Origin: Hallella mizrahii
Lineage (GTDB): Bacteria; Bacteroidota; Bacteroidia; Bacteroidales; Bacteroidaceae
Length of the DNA stretch: 50,201 bases
Assembly (NCBI RefSeq): GCF_009695775.1
Contig: NZ_VUNG01000028.1
Span: 1 to 50,201, forward strand
Direction: 5' to 3'
Below, one piece after another: positions 43,470 through 50,201 of this stretch (its first letter is position 1; every line of letters starts with the position of its first letter). The notes under the pieces were generated by a model. It was not told where the DNA came from. It ran no database searches and saw nothing but the letters and a program-made list of their open reading frames with translations. The position numbers and the translations under genes were made by a program.

Positions 43470-45014
43470 TTAGCGGAGAGCCTTGTTCAGCATATAGTAC
43501 ATCTCGTTCCAGCGGAGCTCTTTGCGGAACTGCTCGTAGTCGGTGTCCTTGTTGATGATACAAGCCTCCATGTCGGCGATCTCAGCAAAGTCACGCCAAT
43601 ACTCGTCGGTCAGACCGAAACTGAAGCAGGAGTGGTGTGTTCCGCCGGCATTCATCCAGCAGCCTACACCCACCTCAAATGTGGGCTCAGGAATCCACAG
43701 AGCAGATGCTACTGGAAGCTTCGGCAGTGGCTGGCTCTTGATGAGGTTGACATCGTTGGCGATCAGGCGGAAGCGATTACCCATATCCACGACAGTGGCT
43801 GTGACGCCATGACCTTGCTTGGCTGTGAAGACAAGACGGGCTGTAGGAGTCTTGCGCACGCCGATGCCGAGGAAGTGAACCTCCAGCCGTGGCTTCTCCT
43901 CTGCGATATCCGGATTGACCTCGAGCATGTGAGACTCCAGGATAGAGGTGTTGTCACCATCGAAGTTGAGTGTGTAGTCCTCCAGGAATGAGGTGCCACC
44001 TTCCAAACCTTGGCTCATGAACCATGTGGTGCGATAGAGACAGGCACTCTTCCAGTCACCCTCTGCGCCGAAGCCATAGCCGTCGTGCATCAGACGCTGA
44101 GAAGCCAAGCCCGGAATCTGGTCGAAGCCACGACCGGTCTCTTCCACGTTGACATCGCCTAAGTCGTCGAAGTTGGTGGTGAAGCCCTTGGCGCCATAAG
44201 CCTTCAATACGGCACGAAGTGTCAATTCTGCCTTGGCAGAGTTCCAGATCTTCTTGTACTCGACACTCTTCTCGTCCTTCAGTGCATCAGCCACAGCATA
44301 TTCCTTGAAGTAGACATCATGTACAAGGGCATCGACATCTTCGTCTTTTACCTTGTCGAAATACTCCATGACTGTAGAGAACTGCACGTAGTCGACGTGA
44401 TAGCCCAGTACCTGCTCAAAAGCAACCTTGTCACCGTCGGTCACAGCGACGTTGTTCATCTGGTCACCGAAACGGATGATGAGGCAATCCTGAGCATCAG
44501 CAACTCCGGCGCAGACACGCTCCCAAACAGCGATATGCTTGAGTGTCTTCTCATCTTTCCAGTAGCCGATGACAGTCTTACGAGGCTTGCGCAGACGAGA
44601 AAGGATATGAGCGAACTCGCGGTCGCCGTGAGCACTCTGATTGAGGTTCATAAAATCCATGTCGATGGTATTCCATGGAATCTTTTCGTTGTACTGAGTA
44701 TGTAAGTGGAGGAGGGGTTTGCGAAGGATCTGCATGCCCTTGATCCACATCTTTGCGGGAGAGAAGGTGTGCATCCAGCAGATGACACCAATACATTTGT
44801 TGTCAACGTTGGCGCGGGCCATGACATCTGCCACTTCTTTTGAGCTGTTGGCAGTACCAGCATATACAACCTTGACGGGTAGCAGGCCTGAGTTGTTCAT
44901 TCCTTCTACCATCTCTTTAGAGTGTCCGTCTACTTGTTTGACAGCGTCGCCTCCGTAAAGAAGCTGTGCACCTGTGACAAACCAGATCTCGAAATCATTA
45001 AATGCTTTTTCCAT
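43470..45014 (-). CDS. araA: L-arabinose isomerase
   Basis: Converts L-arabinose to L-ribulose. The 514-residue protein starts FEIWFVTGAQLLYGGDAVKQV, which matches the family N-terminus, and carries CIGVICWMHTFSPAKMWI, LHLHTQYNEKIPW and DMDFMNLNQSAHGDREF, the metal and substrate regions. The C-terminal region includes LEVHFLGIGVRKTPTARLVF and a GGTHHSC motif. Its length is normal for AraA. It lies 57 bp after araD. Confidence 0.96.
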   Translation of the reverse strand: MEKAFNDFEIWFVTGAQLLYGGDAVKQVDGHSKEMVEGMNNSGLLPVKVVYAGTANSSKEVADVMARANVDNKCIGVICWMHTFSPAKMWIKGMQILRKPLLHLHTQYNEKIPWNTIDMDFMNLNQSAHGDREFAHILSRLRKPRKTVIGYWKDEKTLKHIAVWERVCAGVADAQDCLIIRFGDQMNNVAVTDGDKVAFEQVLGYHVDYVQFSTVMEYFDKVKDEDVDALVHDVYFKEYAVADALKDEKSVEYKKIWNSAKAELTLRAVLKAYGAKGFTTNFDDLGDVNVEETGRGFDQIPGLASQRLMHDGYGFGAEGDWKSACLYRTTWFMSQGLEGGTSFLEDYTLNFDGDNTSILESHMLEVNPDIAEEKPRLEVHFLGIGVRKTPTARLVFTAKQGHGVTATVVDMGNRFRLIANDVNLIKSQPLPKLPVASALWIPEPTFEVGVGCWMNAGGTHHSCFSFGLTDEYWRDFAEIADMEACIINKDTDYEQFRKELRWNEMYYMLNKALR

Positions 45015-45071
45015 GATGATTGTTTGGTTGATAACGTTTTTAATATAATTTGATTGTGGAAATTCTGATGA

Positions 45072-45773
45072 CTATTTTTTCTTTTTTTGTCCGTAATAAG
45101 CGTTGGGACCGTGCTTACGAGAGAAATGCTTCTCCACGAGCAATGGATTCATCTTGGTCTGTGGATTCACAGAGAAAGAGACGAAAGCCATCTTGGCAAC
45201 TTGCTCGGCAACGACGGCATGATAGACAGCCTCATCAGGATCCTTGCCCCAGGTGAAGGGGCCATGGTTCTTGACAAGAACGCCCGGAGTATGCACATAG
45301 TTGATATGGTCTTTCTTGAACTTATCTACGATTACAACACCCGTGTTGTACTCATACTCATCCATCTGATCCTTTGTCATGTCATCTGTACATGGGATGG
45401 CATCGTGGAAATAATCAGCGTGTGTCGTACCGATATTGGGAATGTCGCATCCTGCCTGTGCCCAAGCCGTAGCGTAGGTGGAGTGGGTGTGTACCACACC
45501 ACCTATCTCTGGGAAGTTGCGATAGAGGACGAGATGAGTGGGAGTATCCGATGATGGATTCAGATCGCCTTCCACTACTTTTCCTGTCTGCAAGTCCACG
45601 ACAACCATATCGCTGGCTTTCATGGTGTCGTAGCTGACACCGGACGGTTTGATGACGACGAGACCTTTCTCGCGGTCAATGCCAGAGACATTGCCCCAGG
45701 TGAAGAGTACCAACTGATGCTTTACCAAATCGAGGTTGGCACGATATACTTTTTCTTTTAATTCTTCTAGCAT
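45072..45773 (-). CDS. araD: L-ribulose-5-phosphate 4-epimerase
   Basis: Converts L-ribulose-5-phosphate to D-xylulose-5-phosphate. The 233-residue class II aldolase-fold protein has [11 protein letters not shown] (about 25-35), [19 protein letters not shown] and the zinc-binding [13 protein letters not shown], then [14 protein letters not shown] and [16 protein letters not shown]. It ends in a lysine-rich tail. It lies 5 bp after the Nudix regulator and is clearly in the same operon. Confidence 0.95.
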   Translation of the reverse strand: MLEELKEKVYRANLDLVKHQLVLFTWGNVSGIDREKGLVVIKPSGVSYDTMKASDMVVVDLQTGKVVEGDLNPSSDTPTHLVLYRNFPEIGGVVHTHSTYATAWAQAGCDIPNIGTTHADYFHDAIPCTDDMTKDQMDEYEYNTGVVIVDKFKKDHINYVHTPGVLVKNHGPFTWGKDPDEAVYHAVVAEQVAKMAFVSFSVNPQTKMNPLLVEKHFSRKHGPNAYYGQKKKK

Positions 45774-45778
45774 GATAG

Positions 45779-46456
45779 TTATAACTTAAATTCTGGATCT
45801 TCGTCATACGCTTTGCTGTTGAATCGATAGAGTGCAGCGCCGCGTTTGGAGGTCAGTTTGTCTATTTTGTCGGTTTTCTCAATGAAATCGATTTGTTTGA
45901 TACGCTTGCGGAAGTTGCGCTTGTCGATTTCTGTGCCTAAGATGGCTTCATAGACATGCTGCAACTGTGTCAAGGTAAACAACTCCGGCAGGAGGTTGAA
46001 ACTCAGTGGCTCTGTGTTGATGTGACGCCGCAGCATCGCCAGGGCATCTTTAACCATGGTGTTATGGTCGGAATAGAGTTTCGGCATGTTTTCCACCGGC
46101 ACCCATTCGAGGCCGTATCGCTCACGGAGGGAATCGTCGTAGTCCTTTACGTTGATCAGTGCACAATAGGCTACGGAAATGACACGTTCTCCCGGATCAC
46201 GGTCTATGGCTCCGAAGGCTCCTACCTGCCGCATATAGAGCTTTTGCAAGCCTGTGAGATCTTGCAGAACTCTTTGGGCAGCTTCGGTCAGACTTTCCTG
46301 AGGCCCGACGAAGCCGCCATAGAGTGACCATTCGCCTCGGCCTGGATCCATCTGTCGCTTGCCGATAAGCAACTTCAGCTTGTCTTCTTCAAATCCAAAG
46401 ACTATGCAGTCGACAGAGACCCAAACTTTAGAGTGTTCACTATAAAATCCTGTCAT
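45779..46456 (-). CDS. araR: AraR-like Nudix-domain transcriptional regulator
   Basis: A 225-residue protein with an N-terminal Nudix fold and a C-terminal winged-helix domain (about 150-225), the plan of the NrtR/AraR group. In Bacteroides thetaiotaomicron a homologue in a similar operon is known to regulate arabinose use. The Nudix box is degenerate: G48 and E54 remain, but the REUxEExGU part reads RVLQDLTGL (62-70), lacking the catalytic glutamates. It should bind a sugar effector rather than hydrolyse nucleotides. It is encoded within the operon it probably controls, 12 bp after the transporter gene. Confidence 0.9.
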   Translation of the reverse strand: MTGFYSEHSKVWVSVDCIVFGFEEDKLKLLIGKRQMDPGRGEWSLYGGFVGPQESLTEAAQRVLQDLTGLQKLYMRQVGAFGAIDRDPGERVISVAYCALINVKDYDDSLRERYGLEWVPVENMPKLYSDHNTMVKDALAMLRRHINTEPLSFNLLPELFTLTQLQHVYEAILGTEIDKRNFRKRIKQIDFIEKTDKIDKLTSKRGAALYRFNSKAYDEDPEFKL

Positions 46457-46468
46457 GGGTATTGGGGA

Positions 46469-48202
46469 TTAGAAGAAATACCAATAGAAGGCACCGCAGA
46501 GTGCAATCACACCCAAAGTGGCAATGATGTCTCCAGTGCTCCAACTGTCGCGGATCTGCTTGCGGTATTCCGGTGTGAAGGTGATAGCGGCAATTTGCTC
46601 CTGAGAGGGAGCCTTGGTGAACATGGAGATGACAAACATCATCACAATGATGAACACCAGCAACCAGCACTCAAAGATCAGCCAGTTGGTCTGCCAGAAC
46701 CATGCGGTGTTCTCCCAGAAGGCACCTGTCATTGCGGCATCGCCGTTATGAGTAATGACATTGGTGACGAGACGGAGCATACCGATCACGAAACCACCGA
46801 TAAGTCCCCACTGTCCTGCCATAGGAGTGATCTTCTTGGAGAAAATACCGAGAGAGAACACGGCTACCATGGCTGGTGCCAGCAATGACTGGATGTTCTG
46901 CAGATAGCTGTAGAGAGTATCCATACTCATCATGATTGGCATCCAAGCCAAGCCCAGGAGTACGACAGCGACGGTAGCCAAACGACCGACGAGCACGTAG
47001 TGAGCCTCGCTCTTGCCCGCACGCAACGGCTTATAGAAGTCCTCGGTGAACAGAGTCGCACAAGAGTTGAAGAAGGCAGCAAGTGAAGTAACCAAAGCAC
47101 TGATGAAGCCGATGGTCACGATGCCTTTAACACCGGCGGGTAACACATCTTTTACCATCAGGGCAAAGGCAGCGTCGGTGTTGTTCATTACCAAACCATA
47201 TTTAGCAGGATTAGCAGCCAGAGCGGCAGCAATCATACCAGGTATCAAGAACATGAAGACAGGCAGAAGCTTGAAGTAGCCTGCACAAATAGTACCACGA
47301 CGCGCACGCTTCATCACGACGGTGTTGTCCTCACCTTTGGTCTGTCCCAGCACACGTTGTACGATATGCTGGTCGGTGCACCAATACCAGAATCCGATGA
47401 TGGATGCTCCAATGAAGACGACGAAACCAGGATATTCGTGATACATAGGATCACCCTCACTCCAGTGGAACATGTGTGTGGTGCCGTAGCCATTGTGAAG
47501 ATGGCTGCAATAGGTCATCATGTTGCTCCAACCCTGAGTGATGCTTCCGTCGCCCAGTGTAGCCAAGCCAAGGAAGAGTACAAGGAAAGAACCGATGATT
47601 AGGATTGGAGTCTGGATGGCAGACATTGTCATCACGCCCTTCATGCCACCGAAGATGGTAAAGACGGCTGTGATAAAGATCAGTCCCAGGGCACCATACC
47701 AGAAGGGAATGCCAAGCAAGTACTCAAAGAAAATACCACCTGTGAAGGCTGTTACACTCACTTTGGTGAGCACGTATGCCACCAGTGTGATGATGCTCAG
47801 CCAAGAGCCGGTAGCCTTGGTATAGCGGAATTTAAGGAATTCCGGCATCGTAATGATTCTTCCCAATTTGTTGTTGAGCAACTGATAGAAAGGTACGAAG
47901 AGCCAGCCCAGGATGAGGATCATCCAGCCTTGCATCTCCCAGTGGGCCATACCTACACCATCTTTTGCACCGGTACCTGCCAAACCGACAAGGTGCTCCG
48001 AGCCGATGTTCGCAGCGAAGATAGCTGCACCGATTACCCACCAGGGCTCGCCTTTGCCGAAGAGGTAGTCCTGGCTGTCAGCACCCTTCATCTTGCGCTT
48101 GTCTTTGATGATACTTCTGTAGACGGCGATTGCCACTAAGCCTATACCAATGGCAAGAACCACCCAGTCAAGCCAAATAAATTCTTTTGCGTTCCAGTTC
48201 AT
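46469..48202 (-). CDS. Sodium:solute symporter (SSS/SGLT family), probable arabinose transporter
   Basis: A 577-residue inner-membrane protein with about 14 hydrophobic helices. Family features include GKGEPWWVIGAAIFAANIGSEHLVGLAGTG near the N-terminus (residues about 49-79) and IGFWYWCTDQHIVQRVLG in the middle, as in bacterial SGLT-like sugar symporters. Imports a sugar with Na+; L-arabinose is inferred from the operon. It lies 36 bp after the aldose epimerase gene and 12 bp before araR. Confidence 0.92.
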   Translation of the reverse strand: MNWNAKEFIWLDWVVLAIGIGLVAIAVYRSIIKDKRKMKGADSQDYLFGKGEPWWVIGAAIFAANIGSEHLVGLAGTGAKDGVGMAHWEMQGWMILILGWLFVPFYQLLNNKLGRIITMPEFLKFRYTKATGSWLSIITLVAYVLTKVSVTAFTGGIFFEYLLGIPFWYGALGLIFITAVFTIFGGMKGVMTMSAIQTPILIIGSFLVLFLGLATLGDGSITQGWSNMMTYCSHLHNGYGTTHMFHWSEGDPMYHEYPGFVVFIGASIIGFWYWCTDQHIVQRVLGQTKGEDNTVVMKRARRGTICAGYFKLLPVFMFLIPGMIAAALAANPAKYGLVMNNTDAAFALMVKDVLPAGVKGIVTIGFISALVTSLAAFFNSCATLFTEDFYKPLRAGKSEAHYVLVGRLATVAVVLLGLAWMPIMMSMDTLYSYLQNIQSLLAPAMVAVFSLGIFSKKITPMAGQWGLIGGFVIGMLRLVTNVITHNGDAAMTGAFWENTAWFWQTNWLIFECWLLVFIIVMMFVISMFTKAPSQEQIAAITFTPEYRKQIRDSWSTGDIIATLGVIALCGAFYWYFF

Positions 48203-48238
48203 AGTTTTGTTTTTAGTATTGTTTGTTATGAGAATCGG

Positions 48239-49432
48239 TTATTTCTTCACAGAAAATTTATATACGAGGTGACTGTAGTAAGTCTGTCCTGGTTTGAGAT
48301 AGGGATTAGAGATCTCCCAGCCTTTTGTCTTTTGGACAATTTTTGTAGGGCTGTCAGGGTATTTCTGACTTTCAAAGCAGACACTGACATGTTTGGGATA
48401 TTTGATACCGTGTTTGCAAGGAATGCCTGTACCCTGGAAATTACCGGTGTAGACTTGTAGTCCCGGCTCATTGGTAAACACTTCAAGCAGAATGCCGGTC
48501 TTGGGTGAGAAGAGGCTTGCAGCTACCTGCGTATCATCGCCTTTACCATTTTTGAAAGTATTCAGGCACCAGTTATGATCGTAGCCTGTGGCATTGTGGA
48601 TTTGGTCGAAAGTGGTATCGGTGATGGTCTCTTGAATAGCGTGGGGCTTGCGGAAGTCCATCGGTGTGCCGGTCACGTCGCGAATTTCACCCGTCGGGAT
48701 GTATTTAGCGTCAGAAGGGGTGAACTTGTCGGCATTGATGTACATAACCTCATCTGTGCCGACCTTAGAAGGATCGCCATTAAGATTGAAATAGGAGTGG
48801 TTGGTCATGTTGATGACCGTCTCCTTGTCAGTAGTTGCCTTGAAAGTGATGTCGAGTGTGTTGTTGTTCTTCACCAAATAGGTGGCAGTTGCTTTCACAG
48901 TTCCGGGGAAGCCATTCTCACCGTCAGGGGCCGTGATGGCGAAGGTCACACTGCTGTCGGTCTTTGACTGAACATCATATACTTGATGGAGCCATCCGGT
49001 GTTGCCGCCACCATGAAGGGTGTTCTCATTGTCGTTGACACGAAGCTTGTAAACTTTACCACCTACAGTGATCTGTGCATTCTTGATGCGGTTGGCATAG
49101 CGCCCGACACTGGAACCATAGTCAGAAGGGCTGTTCAATGTATCAGCATACTGGCGGATATTGTCATAGCCGAGCACTACGTCTGTAGGCTTGCCTTCTT
49201 TATCCGGGACACAGAGAGAAACGACACGACCTCCGTAGTTGGTCAGGCAAACTTCCATGCCGTTGTTGTTCTTCAAAGTGATGAGTTCTACCTTCTTTCC
49301 ATTCAATGTGGTGTCAAAGGCAGCCGGATCAAGACCGGATACGGTGCGGCTGGCGGTTTTGTTGCCGGCACATGATGCAAGTGCCAGCAGGCAACCTCCT
49401 GCGATACCTAAGTAGTTTTTGATATTTCCCAT
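48239..49432 (-). CDS. galM: Aldose 1-epimerase (lipoprotein), first gene of the arabinose operon
   Basis: Interconverts alpha and beta anomers of aldoses. The 397-residue protein has a lipoprotein signal ending LASC with Cys at residue 21, so it is anchored in the envelope and acts on sugar before uptake. Conserved parts are NYGGRVVSLCVPD, GSSVGRYANRIKNAQ, NTLHGGGNTGW, MTNHSYFNLNGD and GYDHNW, together with the C-terminal NEPGLQVYTGNF. It is the first gene of the eight-gene arabinose operon, and upstream lie a promoter box and two palindromes. Confidence 0.94.
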   Translation of the reverse strand: MGNIKNYLGIAGGCLLALASCAGNKTASRTVSGLDPAAFDTTLNGKKVELITLKNNNGMEVCLTNYGGRVVSLCVPDKEGKPTDVVLGYDNIRQYADTLNSPSDYGSSVGRYANRIKNAQITVGGKVYKLRVNDNENTLHGGGNTGWLHQVYDVQSKTDSSVTFAITAPDGENGFPGTVKATATYLVKNNNTLDITFKATTDKETVINMTNHSYFNLNGDPSKVGTDEVMYINADKFTPSDAKYIPTGEIRDVTGTPMDFRKPHAIQETITDTTFDQIHNATGYDHNWCLNTFKNGKGDDTQVAASLFSPKTGILLEVFTNEPGLQVYTGNFQGTGIPCKHGIKYPKHVSVCFESQKYPDSPTKIVQKTKGWEISNPYLKPGQTYYSHLVYKFSVKK

Positions 49433-49465
49433 GTCTGTTTTATAGTTATTTGGTTTTATTGGTGG

Positions 49466-49473
49466 TAAAGTTA
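49466..49473 (-). promoter_or_regulatory. Promoter -7 box of the arabinose operon
   Basis: On the minus strand this reads TAACTTTA, one base off TAnnTTTG, about 34 bp before the galM start. There is no TTTG at the expected upstream position; instead the first palindrome begins there. A weak core promoter under regulator control is a reasonable reading. Confidence 0.5.
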
Positions 49474-49495
49474 CAATATTTTTTTGTAAGTTGTA

Positions 49496-49548
49496 TCACA
49501 TTCAATGTGAAATTTTTGAAAAATAGTACTTTTTACACTTTTAAAGTG
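49496..49548. promoter_or_regulatory. Paired palindromic operator candidates for AraR
   Basis: TCACATTCAATGTGA (49496-49510) and CACTTTTAAAGTG (49536-49548) are perfect palindromes sharing the pattern CACWTTnAAWGTG, with centres 39 bp apart (nearly four helical turns). The proximal one abuts the expected -33 position of the operon promoter. They are the natural candidate binding sites for the Nudix regulator encoded in the operon. Confidence 0.55.
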
Positions 49549-49920
49549 AAATTGGGGCGTATTTACTCTATTATCAGCGTGATTTGAACTCATGTTCTGC
49601 TTACTTGTGTATCTGTCTTGTGATAGGTGTATGTTGCTCATAAGTTTACTGTTGGGTCTATGATGTTGCTGTCTTAAGAAGCTTTGGTTTGCTCATTAGC
49701 CAAGCGCTTAAGAGGATGTCTTCTTGCACTATACTGTGCCGAACTTTAGAATAATGTCATGTATTGTCGGGAAAACTGTCAATTTTGCGTGCCAATGGCT
49801 GCGATTTTCCGTGCAGACTTGTCCTTGACACCAAATTTACGTGTTTTTCGGCATTTTTTATAATGTATTGATAATCAGTGCTATACATTCGTGAGTGAGT
49901 TTTTGTCCTTCCCATTTTAG

Positions 49921-50000
49921 TTATTTTATCTTGTCATCTCAGTTGTTTTATCTTGTCATCTCAGTGTTCTGACCTTGTCATCTCAGTGTTCTGACCACAT
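49921..50000. repeat. 22-bp tandem repeat, three copies plus a partial
   Basis: Units at 49921-49942, 49943-49964 and 49965-49986 share CTTGTCATCTCAG at their 3' ends. The first two share TTTTAT, the third has TTCTGAC, and a partial fourth (TGTTCTGACC) starts at 49987. A weaker unit ending TTTTAG precedes at about 49899. The 22-bp period is not a multiple of three, so it is not coding. Confidence 0.8.
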
Positions 50001-50201
50001 AAAACAACTGTTTTCTCACGCTCAACTCACTGTTTTCATCGGGAGTAGCTGCAAAAGTGGGTTTTTCAACGTGCTTTTTCCTGTTTTCCTATTTTGCGCC
50101 ACCCAAGACCGATTTTATGGTCAGTTAGATACAGTTCTCTCAAGACGCGTTATTTTTTAGCGTCATTTTGCAACACAATGTCGTATAATTCCTTTTGTTT
50201 G

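Larger units (their letters stand above)
49433..50201. other. Gene-free stretch upstream of the arabinose operon
   Basis: This 769-bp stretch contains the operon promoter box, two operator-like palindromes and, at 49921 to about 50000, a 22-bp tandem repeat. A 61-codon frame at 49975-50160 overlaps the repeat, has no recognisable domain or ribosome-binding context and was not accepted. No RNA gene was recognised. Confidence 0.6.

Noticed and set aside
49921..50000. CRISPR-like appearance of regularly spaced repeats
   Set aside because: The units are contiguous, with no unique spacers, and no cas gene is present, so this is a plain tandem repeat.
49975..50160. 61-codon frame upstream of the arabinose operon
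   Set aside because: It overlaps the tandem repeat, has no recognisable similarity and no supporting signals.

Overview
The window is a stretch of chromosome from a member of the Bacteroidota, most likely a Prevotella-like genus. This rests on several signs: Bacteroidota-type promoters (TTTG, 19-20 bp, TAnnTTTG) in front of many genes; few recognisable Shine-Dalgarno sequences; families almost confined to this phylum (DUF4295, DUF4296, DUF5686, a TamL-like lipoprotein barrel, a Nudix-type arabinose regulator); and palindromic repeats at gene ends. The genus is inference. No rRNA, tRNA, CRISPR array, integrase or intact insertion sequence was recognised.

Layout. 1-3145: a minus-strand group (TrmH-type methylase, six-helix membrane protein, bifunctional HisB) ending at a perfect hairpin. 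3248-6336: an outer-membrane TamL/BamA-like lipoprotein facing a WalJ-like metallo-beta-lactamase-fold hydrolase. 6604-7271: ribosomal proteins L28 and L33 and the 52-residue DUF4295 protein. 7511-10994: asparaginase, glucuronate isomerase and an orphan Wza-like export lipoprotein. 11097-17366: a long PurF-like amidotransferase, carA and carB, linking purine and pyrimidine entry steps. 17637-20131: a copper chaperone, a copper P-type ATPase that lacks the usual nucleotide-binding domain, and a small helicase-associated-domain protein. 20063-26507 is the most plastic part: TcdA, a small membrane protein, WecB and a GH43 glycosidase are mixed with palindromic repeats, a deletion-fused pair of pseudogenes and simple repeats.

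26508-31012 is a minus-strand operon (EngB, ABC-F ATPase, DUF5686 barrel protein). Divergent from it, 31139-39027 carries ileS (with an altered GXHH signature motif), lspA, a DUF4296 lipoprotein, nadC and a C69 dipeptidase. 39194-49432 is one long minus-strand L-arabinose operon: aldose 1-epimerase, sodium/sugar symporter, AraR-like Nudix regulator, araD, araA, sugar kinase, transketolase and rpiB. It takes extracellular arabinose to xylulose-5-phosphate and into the non-oxidative pentose phosphate pathway. Two matching palindromes upstream of its first gene are candidate operators. 49433-50201 has no convincing gene but holds a 22-bp tandem repeat.

The most notable items are the CopA without an N-domain, the gene-end palindromic repeats that have been absorbed as protein tails, the paired operator-like palindromes before the arabinose operon, the GXHH isoleucyl-tRNA synthetase, and the fused remnants at 25.2-25.8 kb. 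All family assignments are by reading motifs; no database search was possible.
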